A program made the position numbers and the translations under genes. The notes under the pieces were generated by a model. That model worked only from the letters and a program-made list of their open reading frames with translations. It did no database searches and was not told the DNA's origin. From an uncultured Pelagibacteraceae bacterium (GTDB taxonomy: Bacteria > Pseudomonadota > Alphaproteobacteria > Pelagibacterales > Pelagibacteraceae): DNA of 40,389 bases. Positions 33,693 through 40,389 of this stretch are shown one piece after another; position 1 is the first letter of the stretch, and every line of letters starts with the position of its first letter. Location of the stretch: contig CACLMO010000004.1 of the NCBI GenBank assembly GCA_902608065.1, forward strand, positions 1 through 40,389. Reading direction: 5' to 3'.

Positions 33693-34973
33693 TTATATAC
33701 CAGTATACATTTTTCCAGGGTTAAGAATTCCTTTTGGATCAAAACTTTTTTTAATATTTTGAGAAATATTGAATCGATCTCTGTTTATTGTAAATACCTC
33801 TTCTACATAAGGTAAGTTTTTTGAATTTTTAATCATAGTTATATATCCACCAAGTCTAACTACTTTTTTTCTTATTGATTCAAACATTTCTTCAGTCAAA
33901 TCACACGCCTCTACCCAAATTAAAGCTCCACCCCAATCTAAGTAATATTTAAATTTGTTAGACAGTTGGTATACTAATTTTACACACTCTGATGGTGGAA
34001 TAACTATCCTTACAATATTATTTTTTGAAGAAGAAAAAAATTCCAAATTTTTTATTTTTTCCCAAAAAAGCTCTGATTGATGTGTTTCAAGAATAGAAAT
34101 ATTTGAATTAAAAGTTTTAACTATTTTCATTAAATTTTGTGTTCTTTCATCGATTGATTTACTTGTACCCTCAATTCTAATCGCGGTAAATGAGCCACCA
34201 TATTTAAGATCATTTAATTTAAAAGTTTTTTCAACATTCATTGAACATCCTGGACATACCGGTTCGATGGGTAAATAAACAGAACCTGAAACATCGCTAG
34301 ATGAACCTAATACTGAATTCATTAAATCACATGATGACTCAAGTTTTAAATTATGAAAAACTATAGTTTTACTCTCTTTTGGAGCTGGTAACACTTTAAA
34401 AACAATTTCAGTTAATGCAACTAACGTTCCATAAGAGCCGCACATTAACTTACTTAGATCATAACCTGTAACATTTTTAACCACTTTACCCCCTGATTTT
34501 ATAATTTCTCCTCTTCCATTAATTCCTCTAAAACCTAAAATGTGGTCTCTTAAACTTCCAACTTTAAATCTTCTAGGTCCAGAGATGTTACATGCAACTT
34601 GACCTCCTGCTGTTCCATAATCACTTATTCCAGAAAATAAATATCCAAAATTAATTGGTTCAAAAGCTAACTGTTGTCTGTTTTTTTTTAATTTTTCTTC
34701 TATTTGAGAAATTTTGGTTCCAGCTTTCACTTTTATAAAAAGTTCTTCAGGCAAATATTCCGTAATTCCATTAATTTTTGATAAACTTAAAGCTTTTGAA
34801 ACTTGTAATGGCTTACCTATTGTCCTTTTGGATCCAGAGCCAACTATTTCAATTGGTGTATTTGATTTATAAAATTGTTTTATTAAATCGCTTGCCTCTT
34901 TTTCATTAGTAGGAAATAAAGTTGAATTAGAATCTAGGTATGTCTGGAAATTTTGCTTTTCCTCTATGGACAT
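33693..34973 (-). CDS. glcE: Glycolate oxidase FAD-binding subunit
   Basis: Second flavin-domain subunit of glycolate oxidase (426 residues). PIEIVGSGSKRTIGKP and ISDYGTAGGQVACNISGPRR form the PCMH-type FAD domain. GKVVKNVTGYDLSKLMCGSYG is the GlcE signature, and FDPKGILNPGKMY closes the protein. The start is ATG 34973 (MSIEEKQNF), with GGGAG five bases upstream; the frame runs further up to a GTG at 34994. It overlaps the end of glcD by 47 bases, a long overlap that means the glcD C-terminus and glcE N-terminus share DNA. Confidence 0.94.
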   Translation of the reverse strand: MSIEEKQNFQTYLDSNSTLFPTNEKEASDLIKQFYKSNTPIEIVGSGSKRTIGKPLQVSKALSLSKINGITEYLPEELFIKVKAGTKISQIEEKLKKNRQQLAFEPINFGYLFSGISDYGTAGGQVACNISGPRRFKVGSLRDHILGFRGINGRGEIIKSGGKVVKNVTGYDLSKLMCGSYGTLVALTEIVFKVLPAPKESKTIVFHNLKLESSCDLMNSVLGSSSDVSGSVYLPIEPVCPGCSMNVEKTFKLNDLKYGGSFTAIRIEGTSKSIDERTQNLMKIVKTFNSNISILETHQSELFWEKIKNLEFFSSSKNNIVRIVIPPSECVKLVYQLSNKFKYYLDWGGALIWVEACDLTEEMFESIRKKVVRLGGYITMIKNSKNLPYVEEVFTINRDRFNISQNIKKSFDPKGILNPGKMYTGI

Positions 34974-36423
34974 GCATTCTCCCTTCCTCAGCACACTTTC
35001 TTAAAATAGGATATACTTTTCCAGGGTTAAGTAGTTGACTTGCATCTAAAACTTTTTTGATTTTTATTTGTTGTTGAATATCATTATTACTAAACATTTC
35101 ACACATTAACTCTCGTTTTTCTACTCCAACACCATGCTCTCCAGTTAAAACCCCACCTACTTTTACACAATATTTTAAAATTTCAGCACCAAATTTTTCT
35201 GTTTTTTCCAAAGCTTTTTTTTCATTTGCATCATACATAATTAAAGGATGAAGGTTGCCATCTCCAGCATGAAATGCATTTGCAACTGGTAAACCATATT
35301 TTTTTGATAATCTTCCTATTTCTTTTAAAACTTGTGCTAATTTTCCTCTTGGAATTGTACCATCCATACAATAGTAATCCGGTGCCATATCACCACAAGC
35401 AGGAAATGCTGCTTTTCGACCGGCCCAAAATTTCAATCTTTGTTTTTCGTTTTTGCTAATTTTTAAACTTGAAGAATTATTTTTTTTTGCTATTTCACTC
35501 ACTTTTTCAATCAATTCCTCAACTTCTGTTTTAGATCCATCCAATTCTACAATTAACATTGATTCAGCATCTCTAGGGTATCCGGCTTTTACAAAATCAT
35601 CAGTAGCATGAATTAAGGCTTTATCCATCATTTCCATTCCAGCAGGAATAATTCCGCTTGCTATAATATCTGATACACAATTTCCACCATCCTCTATGGT
35701 TGAAAATCCTATTAATGCAGCTTTAACTGATTCAGGTTTTTTTAAAATTTTAACAGTCACTTCTGTAATTACACAAAGCAATCCTTCAGATCCTGTAATT
35801 AAACCCAACAGATCATATCCTTCGGAGTCATAAGTTTTTCCCCCAAGTTTACTAACTGTTCCATCCATAAAAACTACCTCTACTCCCAAAAGATTGTTTG
35901 TTGTAGTACCATATTTTAATGAATGAACACCTCCAGAATTTTCTGCTACGTTTCCTCCTATTGTACAAGCGATCTGACTAGATGGGTCAGGAGCATAGTA
36001 AAAACCTTTATGTTGAACTGCTTCTGTTATTGATAAATTTGTTACTCCTGGTTGAGCAACTACACATCTATTTCTATAATCAATTTCTAGAATTTTACTA
36101 AATTTTCCTAAACACAAAAGAATACTATCCATTAGAGGCAAAGCGCCTCCTGATAATCCTGTTCCAGCTCCCCTTGGCACAACTTTGATTTTTTCTTGGT
36201 TACAAAAAGAAAGTATTTTACTTACTTCATTTGTGTTTTCAGGAAAAACTACTGCTAGTGGTTTTTGTTTATAAGCAGAAAGGGCATCTGTTTCAAATGG
36301 ACGTGTTTGATCTTCGTGATCTAAAACATTATCTGCTTTTATAATTTTTTTAAGACTCTCAACAACTTTTTCTTTTCTTAACAAAAGTTTTCTATCAATT
36401 TTTGGCATTACTAATTTGTTCAT
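34927..36423 (-). CDS. glcD: Glycolate oxidase catalytic FAD subunit
   Basis: Main flavoprotein of glycolate oxidase, converting glycolate (and D-lactate) to glyoxylate; 498 residues. It has DALSAYKQKPLAVVFPENTN, the FAD motif VVPRGAGTGLSGGALPL, DPSSQIACTIGGNVAENSGG, GYDLLGLITGSEGLLCVITE and ANAFHAGDGNLHP (catalytic His region), followed by GVLTGEHGVGVEKREL. It leads the glcD-glcE-glcF-dehydrogenase run. A near-consensus promoter lies so close that transcription would begin at the ATG (see promoter entry). M6 (36408) is a possible later start without a ribosome site. Secure. Confidence 0.96.
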   Translation of the reverse strand: MNKLVMPKIDRKLLLRKEKVVESLKKIIKADNVLDHEDQTRPFETDALSAYKQKPLAVVFPENTNEVSKILSFCNQEKIKVVPRGAGTGLSGGALPLMDSILLCLGKFSKILEIDYRNRCVVAQPGVTNLSITEAVQHKGFYYAPDPSSQIACTIGGNVAENSGGVHSLKYGTTTNNLLGVEVVFMDGTVSKLGGKTYDSEGYDLLGLITGSEGLLCVITEVTVKILKKPESVKAALIGFSTIEDGGNCVSDIIASGIIPAGMEMMDKALIHATDDFVKAGYPRDAESMLIVELDGSKTEVEELIEKVSEIAKKNNSSSLKISKNEKQRLKFWAGRKAAFPACGDMAPDYYCMDGTIPRGKLAQVLKEIGRLSKKYGLPVANAFHAGDGNLHPLIMYDANEKKALEKTEKFGAEILKYCVKVGGVLTGEHGVGVEKRELMCEMFSNNDIQQQIKIKKVLDASQLLNPGKVYPILRKCAEEGRMHVHRGKAKFPDIPRF

Positions 36424-36429
36424 AAAAAT

Positions 36430-36458
36430 ATATTACAGCCTAATGGCTTTAGGGTCAA
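36430..36458 (-). promoter_or_regulatory. Strong promoter of glcD, probably giving a leaderless mRNA
   Basis: Minus strand TTGACC (36458-36453), 17 bases, TAATAT (36435-36430). Only six bases (ATTTTT) separate the -10 from the ATG at 36423, so the expected +1 falls on the start codon itself. The spacer contains a small AGCC-ATTA-GGCT inverted repeat that could bind a regulator. No ribosome-binding sequence is present in that interval. Confidence 0.6.
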
Positions 36459-36473
36459 AAAGGTTAAAATGAA

Positions 36474-37637
36474 TTATTTAAGTATTTTATCTATTTTTTC
36501 TATTGCTTTACTTATATTTTCTATTGAAGTAGCAAAATTAAATCTCACATGATCTTTGGCAAATTTTCCAAATGCTTCTCCTGGAATCATCGCTATCCCA
36601 GCTTCTTTTAGACATTTTGTCGCAAATTGATTACCATCCATTCCAGTTTCTTTTACATTTGGAAATGCAAAAAATGTTCCTCCAGGTAAACTACATTTAA
36701 TACCTTTTAAACCTCTTAACCCATCAACTATTAATTTTCTTCTTATAGTAAATTGTTCCATCATATTGTTTAATGTATCTTCTGGTCCATCCAAGGCTGC
36801 AATTGCACCAAATTGGATTGCGGCATTCACACATGAATGATTATTGACGCAAAGTTTAAATACATGTTCTATTAAACTATTGGGCCATATTCCCCATCCT
36901 AATCTCCAACCTGTCATGGCATAAGTTTTGCTCCAACCATCAAGAACAATAAGTCTGTCATATAAATTAGGATAATTAAGCATAGTAGGAATTTCTTTTT
37001 TTCCAAAAATTAATCTACAATAAATTTCATCGCTTAAAATTGCTACATTAGGAAATTTTTCTAAACCTTTAGCCAGTTTATCAATTATAGATTTTTCAGT
37101 AAAACCACCGGTTGGATTATGAGGATTGTTTATAATTAATAGTCGAGTTTTTTCATTTATAAGAGATAATACATTATCAGGATCAATTAAAAAATCATCC
37201 TTAGCAAGCATATTGAAGGGAACAGGTTTAGCCCCAGTATAATTAATCATAGACTCATAAATTGGAAAACCTGGATTCGGGTATATAATTTCAGCACCTG
37301 GTTCACCAAAGAAGGATATTGCATAGTGCATTGTCGGCTTTCCTCCAGGCATAATTACTATTCTTCCTGGATCTACATCAACATTATACAAACTTTTTAT
37401 TTTTCTGCTAACTGCTTCTCTGCATTCAATTATTCCATTAGGTAAAGTATAGCCATGATGCCCATTTTTTAACGCTTGAATAGTGGCATCTATAACATGA
37501 GGTGAGGTTTTAAAATCAGATTGACCTAAGCTCAAATCAATAATTTTTTTTCCTTGTTTCGATAATTTTTGTGTTTCTGCAAATATATTATAAACTGCTT
37601 CCGTACCGAGTCTATCTATACTCTTTGCAATTTTCAT
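36474..37637 (-). CDS. PLP-dependent aminotransferase, class I/II
   Basis: Fold-type I aminotransferase of 387 residues. The motifs are PGGKPTMHYAI, NPGFPIYESMI, LLIINNPHNPTGG (substrate and cofactor Asn), ILSDEIYCRL (Asp to the PLP ring nitrogen) and DGWSKTYAMTGWRLGW with the Schiff-base lysine. FNFATSIEN near the end supplies the carboxylate-binding Arg just before it (DHVRFNF). It lies between the FMN hydroxyacid oxidase (2 bases upstream) and glcD. That context suggests amination of glyoxylate or another 2-oxoacid made by the cluster, for example glyoxylate to glycine; specificity is not provable from sequence. Confidence 0.9.
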   Translation of the reverse strand: MKIAKSIDRLGTEAVYNIFAETQKLSKQGKKIIDLSLGQSDFKTSPHVIDATIQALKNGHHGYTLPNGIIECREAVSRKIKSLYNVDVDPGRIVIMPGGKPTMHYAISFFGEPGAEIIYPNPGFPIYESMINYTGAKPVPFNMLAKDDFLIDPDNVLSLINEKTRLLIINNPHNPTGGFTEKSIIDKLAKGLEKFPNVAILSDEIYCRLIFGKKEIPTMLNYPNLYDRLIVLDGWSKTYAMTGWRLGWGIWPNSLIEHVFKLCVNNHSCVNAAIQFGAIAALDGPEDTLNNMMEQFTIRRKLIVDGLRGLKGIKCSLPGGTFFAFPNVKETGMDGNQFATKCLKEAGIAMIPGEAFGKFAKDHVRFNFATSIENISKAIEKIDKILK

Positions 37638-37639
37638 TT

Positions 37640-38794
37640 TTAATTTTTTCTAAATACAATTTTGGATCTGTTAAGATCTTTAATAGACTTGCAACCCATC
37701 AATATCATATCCCGATTTATTTCAGCTTTCATTTTTTCTAGCAACACCTCAACAGCTTGTTGACCTCCAGCTCCTAAGGCAAATAAATAAGGTTTTCCAA
37801 AACTACAAGCCTTAGCCCCAAGTGCCAAAGCCTTCAAAACATGAGTTCCTCTTTTAACTCCTCCATCAAGAATTACTTCTATTTTATCTCCAACCGCATC
37901 TACAATTTCGGCAAGTTGATCGAAGGGTGTTCTTGAACCATCTAATTGTCTTCCTCCATGGTTTGAGATTATTATTGCGGAGCACCCAATATCAATTGCT
38001 TTTTTTGCATCCTCTACTGACATAACTCCTTTAAGAGCAAATGGACCTCCCCATTTTTTTACACAATATTCCGCATCAGACCAATTCATTTTAGTCTCAA
38101 ATTGTGTGTTCATATAATTTATAACCGATTGATCTATTTTGCTTCCTTTATCCGTCATGTGGATAATATTTGATAACTCAAATTTTTTTCTTAACAAATA
38201 ATTTAAACTCCATTCTGGATGTAAGGCAAAACTTAACAAGCTTCCTAAAGTCAATCTAGGTGGAGTTGAAAATCCTGTTCTATGATCTCTTTCTCTATTG
38301 CCCGCAACAACCGCATCTACAGTTAAGCACATACTTTTAAATCCAGATTTTTTACATCTATCAATTAAATTATCGGTTAATCCTTTATCTTTATGAATAT
38401 AAAGTTGAAATAATTTAGGACTATTAGTTAGCTGTCCAATCTCTTCAATACTTGTTGTTGACATAGTAGATATACCAAACATTGTACCCATTTTTTCGGC
38501 AGCCCTTGCTGTAGCTCTTTCTCCTTCATGGTTATAAAGACGGTGCATAGCTGTAGCAGAAAGAAAAAGAGGAAAATCAATTTTTTGACCCAAAACAGTA
38601 GTTGATAAATCAATATCACTTGCGCCCGTTAATACATTAGGAATTAAATCGCATTTATTAAAAGATTCAGTATTTCTTTTTAACGTTACTTCATCATCTG
38701 AACCACCATCGATATAATGAAATATTGGAGAAGGTAATTTTTTTTTTGCTAATTTTCTGAAATCTTCTACATTATGACAATCTTTTAGATTCAT
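37640..38794 (-). CDS. FMN-dependent alpha-hydroxy acid oxidase/dehydrogenase (LldD-like)
   Basis: TIM-barrel FMN enzyme of 384 residues that oxidises an L-2-hydroxy acid to the 2-oxo acid. It has PSPIFHYIDGGSDDEVTL (the YxxGGxxDExT motif), PLFLSATAMHRLYNHEGE, STMSTTSIEEI, FQLYIHKD, LTVDAVVAGNRERDHRTG and the active-site IIISNHGGRQLDGSRTP with its His and Arg. IEVILDGGVKRGTHVLKALALGA binds the FMN phosphate. It is first in the run ahead of the aminotransferase and glcDEF. L-lactate dehydrogenase (LldD) is the best-known member; L-glycerate, mandelate or glycolate are alternatives. No lldP or lldR is nearby. Confidence 0.92.
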   Translation of the reverse strand: MNLKDCHNVEDFRKLAKKKLPSPIFHYIDGGSDDEVTLKRNTESFNKCDLIPNVLTGASDIDLSTTVLGQKIDFPLFLSATAMHRLYNHEGERATARAAEKMGTMFGISTMSTTSIEEIGQLTNSPKLFQLYIHKDKGLTDNLIDRCKKSGFKSMCLTVDAVVAGNRERDHRTGFSTPPRLTLGSLLSFALHPEWSLNYLLRKKFELSNIIHMTDKGSKIDQSVINYMNTQFETKMNWSDAEYCVKKWGGPFALKGVMSVEDAKKAIDIGCSAIIISNHGGRQLDGSRTPFDQLAEIVDAVGDKIEVILDGGVKRGTHVLKALALGAKACSFGKPYLFALGAGGQQAVEVLLEKMKAEINRDMILMGCKSIKDLNRSKIVFRKN

Positions 38795-38828
38795 ATTAAA
38801 TTTTATTTATAAATTTAAATTAATTAAT

Positions 38829-39341
38829 TTAAAATTGCTTAAGAAAATTAAACATATAACTATTTGCTCCTGGGTTTTTGCTTCCAAGGCTGGCATTAGA
38901 TATGTGATTATATGACATTCCTAATTTGGTTTTTTCGGACAATTCTAAAGAAATTTGAACTTCACTTTTAAACTCCAGGGGATAACCCAAGTCTTTTCCT
39001 GAACCGTAATTATAATAACCAGGCGCAAAGCTTGGTGTAATTTTTAGAGGACCTAATCCATATTCTGCTTGTATTCCTGTATAAAGATAAAATGCATTAT
39101 TTTCAGTTAAAAAGCCACCAGTGATTGGAGATAATTTTCCTAAAAAACTCTTCCTAAATAATTTTTCATCTTGGTGCTGCAATCCAAATATACCTGCTTT
39201 TTGCTTATCATCACTGAAATCAAACATGCCAGTAAAAAAATTCATTTCGTTTTCTTTTGAAGCTTCATCGGCATTTATATTTGTTCCAGAAAGACACACA
39301 GTCAATGCCGTAATCATAATTCTTAAGGCTATCTTTTTCAT
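38829..39341 (-). CDS. Outer-membrane acyloxyacyl hydrolase, PagL-like
   Basis: A 170-residue beta-barrel-like outer-membrane protein. It has a signal peptide (MKKIALRIMITALTVCLSGT), Gly/Tyr/Phe-rich alternating strands and a C-terminal Phe. The motif YNHISNASLGSKNPGANSY matches the His-x-Ser-Asn-Ala signature of the lipid A 3-O-deacylase family (PF09411), giving His146 and Ser148 as the catalytic pair. The Glu that completes the triad in Pseudomonas PagL, 12 residues after the Ser, is Asn160 here. PagL removes a 3-O acyl chain from lipid A in the outer membrane; whether this one is active is open. Confidence 0.75.
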   Translation of the reverse strand: MKKIALRIMITALTVCLSGTNINADEASKENEMNFFTGMFDFSDDKQKAGIFGLQHQDEKLFRKSFLGKLSPITGGFLTENNAFYLYTGIQAEYGLGPLKITPSFAPGYYNYGSGKDLGYPLEFKSEVQISLELSEKTKLGMSYNHISNASLGSKNPGANSYMFNFLKQF

Positions 39342-39399
39342 ATTAGAAACATATAACCTTAGAAGGTAAAAATAAATAGATTTTGTTATGTGAAACTAT

Positions 39400-39515
39400 G
39401 CCTAATTAAGAGACCAAGAGGGAGATGAAGATTGTTTTTGGAACTCTCAACTAGGCAATAAACTATAGTTACACTGAGACTTTGTCCAACTTTTGAAAAA
39501 AAGTTGTTTAATTTG
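39400..39515 (+). ncRNA. Possible small structured RNA with its own terminator
   Basis: In the ~190-base gap between hspQ and the pagL-like gene there is a long interrupted hairpin: GCCTA (39400-39404) with TAGGC (39452-39456), GAGA (39410-39413) with TCTC (39445-39448) and CCAA (39414-39417) with TTGG (39438-39441). A palindrome AACTATAGTT (39461-39470) follows. Then comes CAACTTTT-GAAA-AAAAGTTG (39487-39506), followed by TTTAATTT, which looks like a weak intrinsic terminator on the plus strand. The hairpin is richer in G+C than its flanks. The orientation rests on the GAAA loop and U tract. It matches no RNA class I can name; it might instead be the pagL leader read on the other strand. Confidence 0.35.
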
Positions 39516-39531
39516 AGGCAATTGTCAAATA

Positions 39532-39852
39532 TTAGTTAGATGGCCTAAAATAACCTGAGCCTTTTTTACCTGTAAAAATTTCTTCTATAAGTGGGTGTCT
39601 AATTGGTTCATCAGAATCATCACTAATTAAATTTTGCTCAGACACATAAGCCTCGTAAGTTATTTCATTATTCTCAGCTAAAAGGTGATAAAAGGGTTGA
39701 TCCTTTCTTGGCCTAACATCCTTTGGAATAGATTTGTACCATTCTTCAGAATTATTAAATTCAAAATCAACATCATATATAACACCTCTGAAATTAAAGT
39801 GTTTGTGCTTTACCACATCTCCTATTGAAAACTTAGCTGTGTTAATTCCCAT
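39532..39852 (-). CDS. hspQ: HspQ / YccV-like protein
   Basis: A 106-residue member of the hemimethylated-DNA-binding YccV (HspQ) family. In enterobacteria HspQ is a heat-shock protein that modulates Lon protease. Family features are KFSIGDVVKHKHFNFRGVIY at the N-terminus, DVDFEFNNSEEWY, QPFYHLLAENNEITYEAYVS and the terminal GSGYFRPSN. The N-terminal KHFNFRG matches the usual R/KHRxFxFRGVV motif. It is read away from yciB, and its likely promoter is close by. Identification is good from these motifs alone. Confidence 0.93.
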   Translation of the reverse strand: MGINTAKFSIGDVVKHKHFNFRGVIYDVDFEFNNSEEWYKSIPKDVRPRKDQPFYHLLAENNEITYEAYVSEQNLISDDSDEPIRHPLIEEIFTGKKGSGYFRPSN

Positions 39853-39864
39853 TTGATAGCATCA

Positions 39865-39893
39865 ACAATATGTATTTTTAAAAAAAAAATCAA
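39865..39893 (-). promoter_or_regulatory. Probable promoter of hspQ
   Basis: Minus strand TTGATT (39893-39888), 17 bases rich in T and A, TATTGT (39870-39865). The predicted start is about 39858, so the leader before the ATG at 39852 would be only a few bases. Each box matches four of six consensus positions. The surrounding homopolymer runs make chance matches more likely, so confidence is modest. Confidence 0.35.
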
Positions 39894-39937
39894 TAAAAAA
39901 AATACACCTTCAGGCCTATATGTGTTAACATTTTTTT

Positions 39938-40389
39938 ATGAATAGACCAATAACTAGATTTGTTGCTGACTTTGGTCCTCTTCTTGTTTTCTTTATAATA
40001 TATTTTCGTAATGAAAATAATTTAAAATTAGCAATACCGCCATTTATTGTCGCAACCCTTTTTGCTCTCACAGTTGTATATTTCTTAGAAAAAAAAATTC
40101 GGATGGTGCCAGTCATAAGTTGTTTGCTTATTACAATATTTGGTGGCCTTACTTTATATTTTGACAATAAAATATTTTTTTATATGAAGCCAACAATAAT
40201 TAATTTGCTTTTTGCCGCAGTCTTGTTACTGGGTAAATATTTTACTAAAAAACCTTTGCTAAAATTTTTTTTTGAAAATGCTTTTCATTTAGAAAATGAA
40301 GGATGGCAAAAATTGAATAAAAGGTGGATCTTGTTTTTCATTTTTGTTGCTATTCTTAATGAAATTGTTTGGAGAACTCAGTCAGAAGT
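39938..40389 (+). CDS. Intracellular septation protein A family (YciB/IspZ), C-terminus beyond window
   Basis: Inner-membrane protein of the YciB family, involved in envelope or septum integrity in other bacteria. From ATG 39938 the frame runs open to the right edge (about 150 codons). It begins MNRPITRFVADFGPLLVFFI, the usual FxxDFxPLLVFFxxY opening. Later come FGGLTLYFDNKIFFYMKPT, which carries the conserved F.GG.T..F.......KPT pattern, then GKYFTKKP and the final LNKRWILFFIFVAILNEIVW, also family-like. At least five membrane helices are visible. In many alphaproteobacteria this gene follows ftsY; here the two are about 16 kb apart. Confidence 0.9.
   Translation, partial: MNRPITRFVADFGPLLVFFIIYFRNENNLKLAIPPFIVATLFALTVVYFLEKKIRMVPVISCLLITIFGGLTLYFDNKIFFYMKPTIINLLFAAVLLLGKYFTKKPLLKFFFENAFHLENEGWQKLNKRWILFFIFVAILNEIVWRTQSE

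Noticed and set aside
38814..38833. 20-base perfect palindrome at the end of the pagL-like gene
   Set aside because: It consists only of A and T in a very AT-rich region, would form a weak stem, and may be chance; not called a terminator.
39425..39454. Nine-codon ORF after GGGAG in the candidate RNA
   Set aside because: The ribosome-like site touches the ATG with no spacing, so initiation is unlikely.
39400..39515. Glycine riboswitch, because of the GAGACC segment
   Set aside because: The conserved GCCGAAGGAGCAA-like segment is missing and the flanking genes are not glycine-related.

Overview
The window looks like a piece of a streamlined, very AT-rich marine alphaproteobacterium of the SAR11 (Pelagibacterales) type. 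The evidence is strong A/T bias, a gene in almost every stretch, many 1-8 base overlaps, a close relative of the SAR11 DMSP demethylase DmdA, the alphaproteobacterial run ffh-rpsP-trmD-rplS-leuC-leuD-leuB, and a structured leader in front of ffh. No tRNA, rRNA, insertion sequence, CRISPR array or phage gene was seen. No gap between genes exceeds about 190 bases.

Layout. 1-3009 (-): sdhC-sdhD-sdhA (sdhA cut by the left edge) behind asd. 3046-7468 (-): metF-like, dmdB-like, an alpha/beta hydrolase with a probable CTG start, and dmdA. 7649-12159 (+): a tight five-gene operon (luciferase-like flavin monooxygenase, AA_synth/DUF1185 protein, alpha/beta hydrolase, aldehyde dehydrogenase, GNAT acetyltransferase) whose substrate I cannot name. 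12160-16157 (-): a DmdC-like acyl-CoA dehydrogenase and a FadN-like hydroxyacyl-CoA dehydrogenase/crotonase fusion. 16169-22305 (-): leuB, leuD, leuC, rplS, trmD, rpsP, ffh. A structured RNA leader of ffh lies in the divergent gap before dapF-ftsY (+). 24216-26566: an exported orphan, a membrane-anchored hydrolase, an unlisted 56-residue ORF and a zinc-ribbon membrane protein. 26572-31288 (-): a TRAP transporter (dctP-dctQ-dctM), an amidase and a small membrane protein. 31435-38794 (-): a 2-hydroxyacid cluster (FMN oxidase, aminotransferase, glcD-glcE-glcF, D-2-hydroxyacid dehydrogenase). 38829-40389: a PagL-like outer-membrane protein, a possible small RNA, hspQ and the start of yciB.

How the genes could work together. 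DmdA would demethylate DMSP onto tetrahydrofolate and the MetF-like protein would oxidise the methyl-folate. DmdB would activate the remaining methylmercaptopropionate, the DmdC-like enzyme would desaturate it, and the crotonase half of the FadN-like protein could hydrate the product, since no dmdD is present. The five-gene operon sits exactly between the two halves of this route and is the best candidate for an undescribed catabolic system. The right half is built to take up and oxidise small organic acids such as glycolate.
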